This document shows positions 1 through 9,995 of a stretch of 64,000 nt of DNA, one piece after another. This DNA comes from Thecamonas trahens ATCC 50062 (taxonomy: Eukaryota > Apusozoa > Apusomonadida > Apusomonadidae). The notes beneath the pieces were generated by a model. It saw only the letters and a program-made list of their open reading frames with translations. It was not told where the DNA came from and did no database searches. The stretch spans positions 1-64,000 of the forward strand of contig NW_013657650.1 of the NCBI RefSeq assembly GCF_000142905.1, in the 5' to 3' direction. Both the position numbers and the translations under genes were made by a program. Numbering within the stretch: position 1 is the first letter of the stretch; every line of letters starts with the position of its first letter.

Positions 1-182
1 CCCTAACCCTAACCCTAACCCTAACCCTAACCCTAACCCTAACCCTAAACCTACCTACCTACCTACCTACCTACCTACCTACCTACCTACCTAACCCTAA
101 CCCTAACCCTAACCCTAACCCTAACCCTAACCCTAACCCTAACCCTAACCCTAACCCTAACCCTAACCCTAACCCTAACCCT
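1..182. repeat. Telomere, CCCTAA repeats with a CCTA-type interruption
   Basis: The sequence begins with perfect CCCTAA repeats to about position 48, switches to a run of CCTA units at about 49-92, then returns to CCCTAA until about 182. This is the C-rich strand of a TTAGGG telomere, so position 1 is at or near a chromosome end. The CCTA tract is degenerate or variant telomeric repeat. Confidence 0.97.
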
Positions 183-1215
183 AGCTGATGCCTCGTCAAC
201 CCTAGCTGATGCTTCATCAAGCCTAGCCCCACTTCACTGCTTCCCACCCACCACCACTCACTCCACTTGCCACTCACTGCCCCCTTGCCACCCCTACCCA
301 TCCCATGCATGACCCATATCCACATTCCCACCCACCCCACCATACTCATTCTCCACCCCACCATGCGCATGGCTGTGCACGGGCGTGAATTGAGTCTTTG
401 ATGCTGATTCACTATCCCCATCCCCCATTGACACTTGCCCGTGTCACTTGTTCGGCCGAGTCGCATGTGCGGGTTGGTGGGTGACATGAATGTCATTCAA
501 CATTTTCATGATTCGCCACTCGTCGCTCGTTCGATTGTTTGACATTCAATTGATTGTTGTTGATCATTGTGAATTGATTATTCGACCCTTCCTGTTTCTC
601 TTGTTGCTGGCTGGCCATGTTCTTTGTTCGTTGCCGTTCATGGTTTCATATGCTTTGAGGTTGCTATTGTCTGCCTTCATGTTCTGCTCAGGTTGCTTTT
701 GCTTTGATGCTTGACCACAATCGACATGCATTCCTATTCATCATTCTTTTGGCTCTTGTTGTTGCTTTTTATCATCATTCTTCATGCTTCATTTGTTCTT
801 GAGTCTCCTGTATTCTTCGGCCTTGACTTCCACATCCATGATCGATCGTTGCTCACTATACTATCGATTCTCAACTTTGTTGTCGTTGGCTATGGTCAAT
901 AGTTTTGCATTTTATGTATTTTGTTTTGACCTTGTTGTGTCGTGGTCATGGTTGATCTGCAGATCTGATCGATCAACCGCGATTTGCCTCATCGACCTAA
1001 ACGTCACCCGAGTTCATCCCATTGCCTGCTAGCTTTGTCCAGTCCCTGTTGGCGTACTCATACGTGTGCTGTGCAAGCCATGTATGATCTTTGGTTGTTG
1101 TTGTGGACGTCATTGCCTTGTTTGATGCTGGTTCCGGCTTTTCTTCAATTATTTCAACGTTCAACTCAATTAACGTCCGCCGCCTTCCCTCTGCCGGCCA
1201 AGTACCCGCCGCTCC

Positions 1216-1480
1216 TATCGCCCACACCCCACACCCAGCCTTCATCCTCACCATACCCACCCACATCAATCCCTCACCCCAATCTCCATACCCACCTCCC
1301 CCTCCACCTGCCACGCCATCCACGTCACGACCCCCCTCATCCCCCCTACCATACTCATTACGCCCCATCACCACCAACCACCACCCTCACCCCCTACTCC
1401 ACCATCATTACCTACATTCTAGCCATAACCACCACCCCCATGTCATGGCCATGCCCACCACCATCCCATCGCGCACTCGG
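1216..1480 (+). repeat. Subtelomeric duplicated block, copy 1
   Basis: This block matches 2671-2935 over about 260 bp. The best-conserved core reads CACGTCACGACCCCCCTCAT and continues through a shared ACCATACTCATTACG. The flanking CCCACACCCCACA and ACCCACCCACATCAATCC segments are also shared. A weaker relative lies at about 300-375 next to the telomere. Confidence 0.7.
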
Positions 1481-2670
1481 CTTCCTCCTCCTCCTCCTCA
1501 TCCTCCTCGTCTTCCCGCTCTACGTCACCTCCATCCTCATCCCCGTCCCCGACACCCACACTTCTCAACCATCACATGCCAGACTGCCCATCCTCTGACC
1601 AACAGTAACTTTTAGCCACCCAGTCCCGACCCAGCTCCTTCAGCTGCTCCGCCTCGCCGACCACCAGCCGCCAGCCGCCGCCCGCTCGCCCGATCAGGCC
1701 GACCCTCATCACCACCTAGCTCCCACCCACCACCAGCTACACAACCCGCGACCACACCCAAGGTTTTCACTCGCCATGCGCTAGCACCAGTATCAATACC
1801 GTCGTCATCGACACCCATCTTCCTCGGCTCATTTCCGCGTCGGCTTGTTTTGCCTAGGTGGTTGAGCACGTCCTCGACCGCTCAACCCCGCACATGCCCC
1901 CCACCAGCCGCATTACAAGATATGCCAAATCGAATTTCACTACTACTCTTCTACACGCCCACAATACACCCTTGCATAGTCTCCAATCCACAGTTGCAGT
2001 ATTCCAGAATCCGAGTTCTGCCGGCTCAGGCCCAAGTTGTTGGCCCTGTGTCCCTTCGATGCTGCTGACCACCCCGCCCCGGGCCCATCTCCGACCTCCA
2101 CTCCCCACCATCTCCACCCACAACCACCACACCCACACCACACGTACTCACCACCCCTGCAAACATAGCCACTCACTCCCTGCCCGCCGATACGCATATC
2201 AGCCGACGCCATCCCGTCAACAGCATCGCTGCTGACCGCCGGCTGCTCGCCGCTGACCGCCGCCCGCCGCCGACCGACCACCGCCGGCACCACCGAGAGC
2301 AGGCTAGCCATCGACAGGACATTGAAAACAATACAAAGAGATAGCCACATTTTTGGCAATGCCTATCAGTCTGCCCTCCAACCCACTGCTCCCCTCCCTT
2401 CTCCGGCCTTGCCCATCACAGCCCGCGCCGGCCTGCCCATCGCCAGCCGCCCCTGCCGCCGATCACCGAGCCAGACGACGAAGCCAGTGGGCTGGCCAGG
2501 ACGAGGAAGAACAAGAGAGGGGAAGGGTAAGCGATACCCAATGCAGTGACGGGCTAGAGTGCAGTGGTTTGCCTCCTTTCTTCTCCAATTCCAAGCCATC
2601 GTCCCCATCGACGTCCATCTCAATCCAATCCATCCCGCCCTCCTCTCCTCGCCGCCCAAGCCCCTCCACT

Positions 2671-2935
2671 CTCATCGCCCACACTCCACACATGCCCACC
2701 ATTCTCATCTTACCCACCCACATCAATCCTCAAGCCCATTCTCCATACCCGCTCTCCCTCCGCCCGCCGCACCTCCCACGTCACGACCCCCCTCATCCCC
2801 CCTACCATACTCATTACGTCCGATCCCCGCCAACCACCACACTCACCCCCTACTCCACCATTATCACCATCATCCCAACCACAACTCCCATGCCCATGCC
2901 ATGCGCACGCCCACCACCATCCCATCGTGCACACC
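2671..2935 (+). repeat. Subtelomeric duplicated block, copy 2
   Basis: Second copy of the block at 1216-1480, in the same orientation and diverged by scattered substitutions and small indels. Both copies contain the sequence CACGTCACGACCCCCCTCAT and end near CCCACCACCATCCCATCG. Confidence 0.7.
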
Positions 2936-3270
2936 GCATACTATCGCGCCTGCCACAGCCTCGCGCTTGCCCGCACACTCCTTCCTTGCCACCTCCATCC
3001 GCCGCCTCTGGCCAGCCACTTCAGTCACTGCCAGCCCATGCACCTCCACCGACACAACATTGACACCTGCTATGTCCATTGTCTTCTGTCTTCTGTCTAC
3101 AGAGTCGAGTGTGCCACCAAACATACACTCTCTCGTACTCACTCTCGTTGCCTTCCATCGAAACTCGCGCCACAGTTGCCCTCTCCCCTCCCTCTCTCCC
3201 GCCACGCTACCTCTTCTCTCTCTCTCTCTCTCTGTCTCTCTCCCTTTGCCATGCCCGGGTTCATCCCACA

Positions 3271-4784
3271 TCCGAGCCACTAGCTCCCTCTTCTCCTCCC
3301 ACACCGCCTCCGTCAACCCCTCCGTCTTATGCTCATGTCTTTACTGCGGTCTTTGACGAGCACCTCGGCAACACCCTCTCGTCGTCGCACCCGCCCTCGA
3401 CGCCGACGACGACCTCGGCCTCGAGTTCAAGGCTCTCCCCGCCGGCTCACACACCGTCTCCTCGGACATTGTATACTTCTCCATCCCGCCCTCGCTTACA
3501 TCTCCCTCTACCCGCTACGGTGCAGCGGCCTATGCTCGTCGCGAGCACCCGCTGGTCCCTCGCGGCGCTGTCACCGCTGCCGTCGGCGTCATCGCTCCAT
3601 CCTACGCCCGCCTGCATCTCTTCCTCCCCTTCCTTGTCTCGTCGGTCCAGTACCACATCGATGCTCTACTGGCAGTTGCTCTTGCCAAGGTGAGCAGTCC
3701 GTCGCCGCCACAGGAGCTTGCACAACCCGCGCTACTGGATGAGCCGGCTTCAGCTGCCCCGGCTCCGCTCATCGATTTCGAGCCAGCCGAGCCGGGCGCA
3801 CCAGCCGCTTCCGCTAAGGCCGCGGGCAAGGCTAATGCCGAGGACGACTCGAACTCGGTCTCGTCAGCGATCTCCGAAGACACGCCGCCAATGGATGCGC
3901 GGCCCACGCCGGCTGCCACGCTTGCCAGCCACCAGGGCGAAGCGCTTGCCGCACAGCTCGAGGCCTACCTGGCCACTCTCCTTGTCGACAACGCTGACGA
4001 CGCCGCAGATGGGGATGAGGGGGCCTCATCGTCGCTCCAGCCCATTTCTGACCCGCTTGGCCCTCTCGTCTCGCAGCAGGACCAACTGACGGCTGTCAAC
4101 CCAGTGGCTCGCTTTGAGAACTTTGTCCGCTACTTTGGCCCCTCCATCTTTGTCCTGTGGAAAGCCATGCTCCTTAAGAAGCGCATTCTGTTCTTTTCAC
4201 GGCCACCCATCGAAGTTGTCTGCTTCCGAGTCTTCTTTGCCTGCCTCCTCGCCCATCACGACATTCCCATGGTCTTTGACATGGCGCTCAATCCGCTCTT
4301 CTACGTCTCGGTCGCTGACATTGACCAGCTTGAGCAGTACGCCGCCGACCGCACTCCGTTTGTCGCCTGTACCACCGAAGCCATCTTTGCCGAGAAGCCG
4401 GCCCTTTACGACGTTTACGTCAACAATCAGACTGTTGTGCTCGCCAATCCCGACACCGATGCAAAGGCCCTTGCCCTCACCCACGCTGACCGCGCCCGCT
4501 ACCGCTATCTGGTCCGCGCATCCAACTCGGGCGAGCTGGGCTCCATGACAGACTTTGTTCGTCGCACCAACAACACACTCCTGCGTGACCTCAATGAGCT
4601 GGCCACAAACCGCCGCGGCGCCGCTGAGCGTGCTGCTCTCCACGCCTCGCTCTTCCCCGACGAGCTCTCGCTCTCGCCTCAGGACGCGCCGTTCGTGCGC
4701 GCCTTTTGCGCTCTGCACGACATTGACATCGACGTCATCGGCAAGGCCGGTCTGCGCTGCTGCGGTACGCTCTTTGGCCGCTAG
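3271..4784 (+). CDS. DENND11/LCHN-like DENN-domain protein (frame break near 3378)
   Basis: Conserved with the metazoan LCHN (DENND11) family, divergent DENN proteins thought to regulate Rab GTPases. The N-terminal longin-like part is at about 3340-3690 (GLEFKAL, GSHTVSSDIVYF, GVIAPSY). An Ala/Pro-rich linker follows, then the core at about 4110-4780 with YFGPSIFVLWKA, KRILFFSRPP, FYVSVADI, FVACTTEAIF and ALYDVYVNNQ. The stop is TAG at 4782-4784. The first conserved residues (VFTAVFDEHLGNTL) are one frame away from the rest, and the shift falls near 3378, as if one base were missing. The start is not resolved: no good ATG lies in frame just upstream, and a pyrimidine tract at 3210-3248 followed by TAG at 3281-3283 looks like an intron end, so a 5' exon may lie further up. 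The stop is 4 bp from that of the convergent gene. Confidence 0.75.
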
Positions 4785-4788
4785 ACTT

Positions 4789-5385
4789 TCACATCCATGC
4801 CGTCCGCCACGCCACCAGCGCCTGCATCCCGCCCGCCATCTGTGCCAGCAGCGCGAGGCTCCACGAGAAGAACAGCGCGTTCGAGACCACAAACGACGCG
4901 TACATGTACACAAACACCGGGAAGCAGCCAGCCGCAAAGAGCCATACCGCAAAGTAAAGCGCAAACACAGATGCTTCAGGCCCTGTCTGGGGCGTCTCTG
5001 AGAGCGCCCGGACCACATCGTGCAGCCCGATGAGCAACGGCGCGTACATGTACGGGAACAGGAGGAGGTAGCCGGCCGTCCAGTCGCGCCACTCGCGGTA
5101 CATCTCAGGATGATCGTACTCATCCGCAAGACCTGGCGCAAGCCACGAGCTCATGTTCGCCGCCACAAATCCAACACACATCATTGCCGAGCCCACAACC
5201 ATCACATCGCTCCACACCGAGGTCAGCGCCTCGCCGCCACCCGCTACCACCAGCGGCTGCCGCCGCACCCACGCCGCGCCCAACCCCGCCACCACTCCGC
5301 CAAACGCAAACAAGCTCGCCGGCACATGCTCCAGCATGCGACCCATGCGCCCCTTGCCACGCTTGCCCGTATTTCCCTTCGCCAT
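4789..5385 (-). CDS. Small multi-span membrane protein, unknown family
   Basis: 198 residues starting at ATG 5385. I do not recognise the family. The N-terminus is basic (KRGKGRMGR). About four hydrophobic segments follow, at residues 22-40, 62-82, 106-124 and 138-185, the last probably two spans. A short acidic/aromatic loop (DEYDHPEMYREW) lies between the second and third. Length and layout suggest a small integral membrane protein. It is convergent with the DENND11-like gene, the two stop codons being 4 bp apart, so their 3' UTRs must overlap. Confidence 0.6.
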   Translation of the reverse strand: MAKGNTGKRGKGRMGRMLEHVPASLFAFGGVVAGLGAAWVRRQPLVVAGGGEALTSVWSDVMVVGSAMMCVGFVAANMSSWLAPGLADEYDHPEMYREWRDWTAGYLLLFPYMYAPLLIGLHDVVRALSETPQTGPEASVFALYFAVWLFAAGCFPVFVYMYASFVVSNALFFSWSLALLAQMAGGMQALVAWRTAWM

Positions 5386-5579
5386 GCCTGGGCTACAGTT
5401 GAGTATGACGACGGAGGCTGTCCCAACCCGCCCTTACCCTCCCGGCTGCACCCGAGTCGCCAGCCACTTGCGCGTTCGCCGCTGGCTTGTGCCCCTGCCC
5501 TGCCCTCCTCCCCTCCCCCCACAACTCACCCGTCACCACTTCACCGCAGTCTTTCTCCGGAACTCTCCACGCCACACAC

Positions 5580-6895
5580 ATGGTGGGTACGTATTCTTTT
5601 GCGAGTTGGGCTCACTGGTGGCGCTGTCATGCGGCTTGTCAAGCGAGTAGGGGGAGAAGGGGGTAGGGGGGGAGGGGGGGGGGGCATGGGAAAGTGATCG
5701 ACGGCAGCTACGTACCGCACATGGGACATGACGCTCCACTCACACGCCATGGTACACGGGGTGGACTCGGACTCGACTAGGCGTGGGCACGATTGCCCGG
5801 ACCTTTGCAGATGTGTGCATCAAGCGGCCGCGGTCGTTCTACACCTACGAGAAGATCACCATCGAGTGGGGCGACGTGGAGAACTATGAGGCAGTTCGGA
5901 AGATCGGGCGCGGCAAGTACTCAGAGGTCTTTCTCGGCCGCAACGTGGTCAACGGGCGCAAGGTCGTGATTAAGGTCCTCAAGCCGGTCAAGACTAAGAA
6001 AATCAAGCGCGAGATCTCCATTCTCCAGTCGCTTCACGGTGGCGTCAACATCATCAAGCTCTACGACGTCGTCCGCGATCCGACAACCGGCACGCCCGCC
6101 CTCATTTTCGAGGCGGTCGACAACACCGACTTTAAGGTTCTCTACCCGCAGCTCACCGATCTTGACGCTCGCTACTACCTGTACCAGCTCCTGCGCGCCC
6201 TTCACTTTGCCCACTCGGAGGGCATCATCCACCGCGACGTCAAGCCGCAGAATATCATGATCGACCATGCCCAGCGCAAGCTGCGCCTCATCGACTGGGG
6301 CCTGGCCGAGTACTACCTTCCGGGCTTTTGCTTCAACGTCCGCGTTGCCTCGCGCTTCTTCAAGTCGATCGAGCTCCTGGTCGGCCACCAGGACTACGGT
6401 GCGCCCATCGACCTCTGGGCCGTCGGCTGCGTCATGGGCGGCCTCATCTTTCTCCGCGAGCCACTCTTCCGAGGCGCGGACAATCAGGACCAACTGCTCA
6501 AAATCGTTCAGGTCCTAGGCACAGACGGCCTCTACGAGTATGTCGACAAGTACGGCCTCGAGCTCGATGCGTGGTACGTCAACAAGCTCCGCCCCACTCC
6601 CAAGCGCCCCTGGTCCAAGTTTGTCAACTCGGACAACCGCCACTTTTACTCCGACGAGGCCATTGATCTCCTCGACTCGCTCCTCTACTATGATCCGGTC
6701 ATGCGGCCCACAGCCGCCGAGGCCATGGCCCACCCGTACTTTGATCCCGTTCGCGACGCTATCGAGGCCGAAGCCGCTGCCGAAACCGCCGCAGTTTCGG
6801 AGCCGGCCTCCTCCTCGTCCTCTTCTGCTCCGCCGCCGTCTGCCGCCGCAGTCTCGGCATCCTCTGTCGTCATTCCCATGCAGGACTCATCATGA
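5580..6895 (+). CDS. Casein kinase 2 catalytic subunit alpha (2 exons)
   Basis: Ser/Thr kinase of the CK2 alpha family, 373 residues. Predicted structure is join(5580..5586,5781..6895): a 7-nt coding exon (ATGGTGG), an intron with donor GTACGT and acceptor CTAG, then the rest of the protein. Splicing yields [14 protein letters not shown], which fits the family N-terminus, whereas the unspliced frame has no ATG before the kinase. Seen motifs: glycine loop GRGKYSEV (about residue 45), lysine-rich segment [10 protein letters not shown], catalytic loop HRDVKPQN (about 153), and DWG instead of DFG (174-176), the hallmark of CK2. The usual GPELL after the activation segment reads SIELL here. A Ser/Ala-rich tail follows [12 protein letters not shown]2 acts with a beta subunit in the nucleus and cytoplasm. 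Confidence 0.93.
5587..5780 (+). other. Intron 1 of the CK2 alpha gene
   Basis: Inferred 194-bp phase-1 intron with donor GTACGT at 5587 and acceptor CTAG ending at 5780. It holds a G-rich tract at about 5650-5690. The evidence is that joining the two sides gives an in-frame ATG and a family-like N-terminus. Confidence 0.7.
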
Positions 6896-7031
6896 GTCCA
6901 GGAGACGCAGCCTTGTCGGCCTCCCTCTCGATCCCCGTCGACCGCTCCCGCCCGCGCCCATGTCGCTGCCTCTCCATTGAAGCCCCTTGGCCTCCCAATA
7001 CGCGCATCCTTCTCACACTTCACCCCTTTCC

Positions 7032-7982
7032 ATGACCACCCCGCACCCATTCAAGCCCCCGCCTGCGTACGGGTGGCGTGCCGACCCGGCCAAGCACCAG
7101 CACGAGCTGCATACCCCCCGTGCTGTCGTCCGCCCGCGGCCCAACCCGCGTCTCGTCCGCCTCTCCCGTCCGCGGCCCGAGCCGTACGCCCACGCCCGCA
7201 CCCATGCTCAGCCGCCGGAAGGGCAGCCATTGCGGACTCCGACCCCGCATCCAGCCTCGGAGTGGGCTGCTTCCCTCGCCGAGTACACCAGCGCCAAACG
7301 CGCCCCGCCACCGCCGCCTGCCCCACACTTTGCGCCCTACGCTGTTGCCCAGCCAACGTCCGACCCTGTCCCGCGTCGCCTGCCACGCTCGCGCAACATC
7401 AACGCTCATGCCCACGCCGATTCATCCTTCAACACCATCACTGGTCACTACGCCACCCCCGCCCAGGAGGCCCGTCTCCGCGCTGAGCAGGACCGGTCTC
7501 GCGCTGCTCTCCAGGCTGCCCGCGCCAAGTCGCAGCGCTCCTCCGCCACAGCCTCTGGCTACGATCTCCTCTCCAACAAGCCGCTGCAGGACCCGCTTCT
7601 TCGCAGGCTGGGCCACTCGCCATCGCTCGAAGCCCGCGCTCATGTCTCAGCCCTCCGCGATCCGCCCGCAGCTCGCACTCTCCATGGCGCCGGCCGCAAG
7701 GCTCGTGCCCCGTCCTCGGCCGCCCAATCGCGCTACGCCTTTGACGTCCTCACCGGACGTCCGCTTCGCGCCCCGCCCGGCCCCATCACCACCTCTAGCG
7801 ACCAAGACTACCGTCCGCAGCTCAAGCCGGTCCCGGCGCCGCCGCGCAGGCCGGATCGCTCTCGAATCCACGGCGTCGCCCGTATGGCCCGCGGCGCGTG
7901 TGCCCCTCCGCCTGCCCAGTACAACATCTTTTCGGGCGCCGACTTTGACCCACCCTCGCGCTTCCGTCCCCATCGCACCTAG
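7032..7982 (+). CDS. Pro/Arg/Ala-rich protein with repeated aromatic-turn motifs
   Basis: 316 residues from ATG 7032; an upstream TTG at 6987 is in frame but unlikely. No family recognised. The protein is rich in Pro, Arg and Ala and lacks membrane segments. Four short related motifs are spaced through it: FNTITGHY, YDLLSNKPL, FDVLTGRPL and YNIFSGADF, i.e. aromatic-x-x-Ile/Leu-x-Gly/Asn. This pattern of isolated repeats in a disordered background suggests a scaffold or filament-binding protein, possibly cytoskeletal, but that is inference. Confidence 0.55.
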   Translation: MTTPHPFKPPPAYGWRADPAKHQHELHTPRAVVRPRPNPRLVRLSRPRPEPYAHARTHAQPPEGQPLRTPTPHPASEWAASLAEYTSAKRAPPPPPAPHFAPYAVAQPTSDPVPRRLPRSRNINAHAHADSSFNTITGHYATPAQEARLRAEQDRSRAALQAARAKSQRSSATASGYDLLSNKPLQDPLLRRLGHSPSLEARAHVSALRDPPAARTLHGAGRKARAPSSAAQSRYAFDVLTGRPLRAPPGPITTSSDQDYRPQLKPVPAPPRRPDRSRIHGVARMARGACAPPPAQYNIFSGADFDPPSRFRPHRT

Positions 7983-8172
7983 CACCTGCAACCACTCCTT
8001 GCCGTGCCCGCGCCCAATCACACCCTTCATCACCCGCATGGACACCGCCAGCGGTACCACAAGTAACATCTCCTTTCCATCCCACTTGACCAGCGCCCGT
8101 GGCCATGCCACGCTAGCCGATCCGTTGCCAGCCTCCACCGGCGTGCCCCGCGTCACTCCACTCCAACGCGTC

Positions 8173-9963
8173 ATGCTCACCCTCATCGGCCGCGTCACAG
8201 CGCGACATGTGCCGACTCTAGGCGCACAAGCCCGAAGCGTAGCAAGTCAGGCTTCGTCTCGTGGATCAGCAGCAAGTGGAAAGCTTTCGGTAAAGGCCAA
8301 GCTGGCGCTGGGCGTTGTAGCGGTAGGTGGTGCCGGGGCGGCCGGTGTGGCGTGGCAGGCCCAGCACGACGAGGGCATGCAGCGCTCGCTCTACTTTTGG
8401 CGCAACGCGTTTCCGATTTATCTCCACTACCGCTTCACCATGTGGCGAGTCGCAGACGATCCCGAAAACGTGCAGGATGCCGCCTTTGAGGAGCTCCACG
8501 AGCGGTATGCCGAGCGGGCTCGCGACATTATCCTCGCTCTCCGTGGCTTCTACATCAAGATCGGCCAGGTCGGCGCCACACGCGCCGACATGGTCCCGCC
8601 GCAGTACATGAACGCGCTCTCCATTCTCCAGGATGACGTCCCGCCACTTTCGTTCGACACCATCCGCGACATTGTCGAGCGCGAGCTCGGCGCGCCGCTC
8701 GACACTGTCTTTGCCGACTTTGAGCCGCGCCCGCTCGGCGCCGCCTCCATCGGCCAGGTCCACAAGGCCGTGCTCCGTGACTCGGGCAAGCCTGTCGTTG
8801 TCAAAGTCCAGTATCCCAAGGTCGAAGGCCTGTTCCGCTCGGACGTGGCCACCATCCGTGCCTTTTGCGAGCTCGCACAGCCGGCGCACGTCCCAATGCT
8901 CGACGAAATCGAGAAGCAGTTCCTCACCGAGTTTGACTACGTCGGCGAGGCCGAGCACCTCGTCGAGATTGCCGACAATCTCGCCGCCTCGCCGTACGCC
9001 CGGAAAGTGATCGTCCCACGACCGGTGCTCAACCTCTGCACCCGCGCCGTGCTCGTCATGGACTACATCGAGGGCCCGAAGCTTCATGTCGGCCTGCAGG
9101 CCTACTTTGAAAAGGTGGCTGCCGCCAAGGGTATGACCGTCGAGCAGCTCCGCTCCCAGCAAGTCCGCAAGTCCGAGGCTGCTGAAGCCAAGGCTTCGAC
9201 CGCACGCCACATTGCTGTCCAGGCCGGTATCTACGCACAGAGCCTCGCGTCGAACGTCGCCCGCGGCACCTACAACTGGACCCTCGGTTGGATCTTTGGC
9301 GCAGTCGACTATGTCGAGCCGCTCGAGCTCCTCGACGTCGACGCAATCATGGAGACCCTCGTCCATGTCCACGGTCACGAGGTGCTCGTCGACGGGGCCT
9401 TTAATGGCGATCCGCACCCGGGCAACATCCTCCTCACTCCGGACGGCCGGCTCGGCCTTGTCGACTTTGGCCAGGTCAAGCACATTTCACATCACGAGCG
9501 GCTGCTGCTCGCCCAGCTGGTCGTCGCCCTCGCCGACGAGGACGACGCCGCCATTGTCCAGATCATGCGCGAGATGGGCTTCCGCACAAAGTACTCGGAC
9601 GAAGATGTCCTCCGCGCCATCGGCACTGTCTTCTTTGACCGCGACACGCCCGATGTCACCGGCGGTCTCAACATCCAGCTCTTCTTTGAGGAGCTCGACC
9701 GCCGCGATCCGGTCACCGTCATGCCCAACCAGTACATCATGGCCGGCCGTCTTTGCATGCTCCTCCGCGGCCTCGGCTACATGCTCAACATGCCGCTCTC
9801 CATGGCCAAGTCCTGGAGAGCCATCGCTGTCGACGTTCTCCACGAGAACGGCATCATCGTCAACCCAAAGTACCGCGCCCTTGCCGCCCGCAGCGCTGAC
9901 GCCACTGCCTCGGCCAACCCTCCCTCGCTTGTTGCTGCCGCCACGTCGTCCGAGGCCGCGTAA
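8173..9963 (+). CDS. ABC1/UbiB-family atypical kinase (ADCK1/ADCK5-like), probably mitochondrial
   Basis: 596 residues from ATG 8173; an in-frame ATG at 8038 would add 45 residues. The N-terminus is Arg/Ser/Ala-rich without acids (MLTLIGRVTARHVP), like a mitochondrial presequence, and is followed by one hydrophobic stretch (LALGVVAVGGAGAAGVAW). ABC1 hallmarks seen: GFYIKIGQ (the KxGQ motif) about residue 131, AASIGQVHKA (Ala-rich loop) about 192, VVVKVQYP, EFDYVGEAEH, NGDPHPGNILL about 414 and LVDFGQ about 431. Members of this family (COQ8, ADCKs) act in coenzyme Q and lipid metabolism in mitochondria and plastids. There is a lysine/alanine-rich insertion between the lobes at about residues 310-350. 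Confidence 0.88.
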   Translation: MLTLIGRVTARHVPTLGAQARSVASQASSRGSAASGKLSVKAKLALGVVAVGGAGAAGVAWQAQHDEGMQRSLYFWRNAFPIYLHYRFTMWRVADDPENVQDAAFEELHERYAERARDIILALRGFYIKIGQVGATRADMVPPQYMNALSILQDDVPPLSFDTIRDIVERELGAPLDTVFADFEPRPLGAASIGQVHKAVLRDSGKPVVVKVQYPKVEGLFRSDVATIRAFCELAQPAHVPMLDEIEKQFLTEFDYVGEAEHLVEIADNLAASPYARKVIVPRPVLNLCTRAVLVMDYIEGPKLHVGLQAYFEKVAAAKGMTVEQLRSQQVRKSEAAEAKASTARHIAVQAGIYAQSLASNVARGTYNWTLGWIFGAVDYVEPLELLDVDAIMETLVHVHGHEVLVDGAFNGDPHPGNILLTPDGRLGLVDFGQVKHISHHERLLLAQLVVALADEDDAAIVQIMREMGFRTKYSDEDVLRAIGTVFFDRDTPDVTGGLNIQLFFEELDRRDPVTVMPNQYIMAGRLCMLLRGLGYMLNMPLSMAKSWRAIAVDVLHENGIIVNPKYRALAARSADATASANPPSLVAAATSSEAA

Positions 9964-9995
9964 ACCGGTCTCCTGCACACACACACTACGTCTCT

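Larger units (their letters stand above)
183..3270. other. Subtelomeric region without convincing genes
   Basis: About 3 kb of pyrimidine-biased low-complexity sequence. Every open frame here is compositionally extreme (Pro/Ser/His-rich on the plus strand, Gly/Trp/Val-rich on the minus strand) and none shows a recognisable domain. The part at about 490-1080 is more T-rich than the rest of the window. A duplicated block lies at about 1216-1480 and 2671-2935. A CT dinucleotide run at about 3210-3248 precedes the first gene and could be the polypyrimidine tract of an intron in it. Confidence 0.7.

Noticed and set aside
83-496. Minus-strand ORF running into the telomere
   Set aside because: Its C-terminus is (LG)n translated from telomeric repeat and the rest is low-complexity. 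No domain.
984-3063. Several 100-265 residue plus-strand ORFs in the subtelomere
   Set aside because: All are Pro/Ser/His/Thr-rich products of pyrimidine-biased repeats, overlap in three frames and share no similarity with known proteins.
7078-8037. N-terminal extension of the ABC1 kinase frame
   Set aside because: It overlaps the 7032-7982 gene in another frame and is Pro/Arg/Ser-rich without ABC1 similarity.
8266-9483. 405-residue minus-strand ORF opposite the ABC1 kinase
   Set aside because: A shadow frame produced by GC-rich codon bias; the sense strand carries the conserved motifs. The same applies to long antisense frames opposite SMC6 (18562-20058), thioredoxin reductase (24044-25609), integrin beta (56382-58178 and 57082-58611), integrin alpha (50954-52108) and others.
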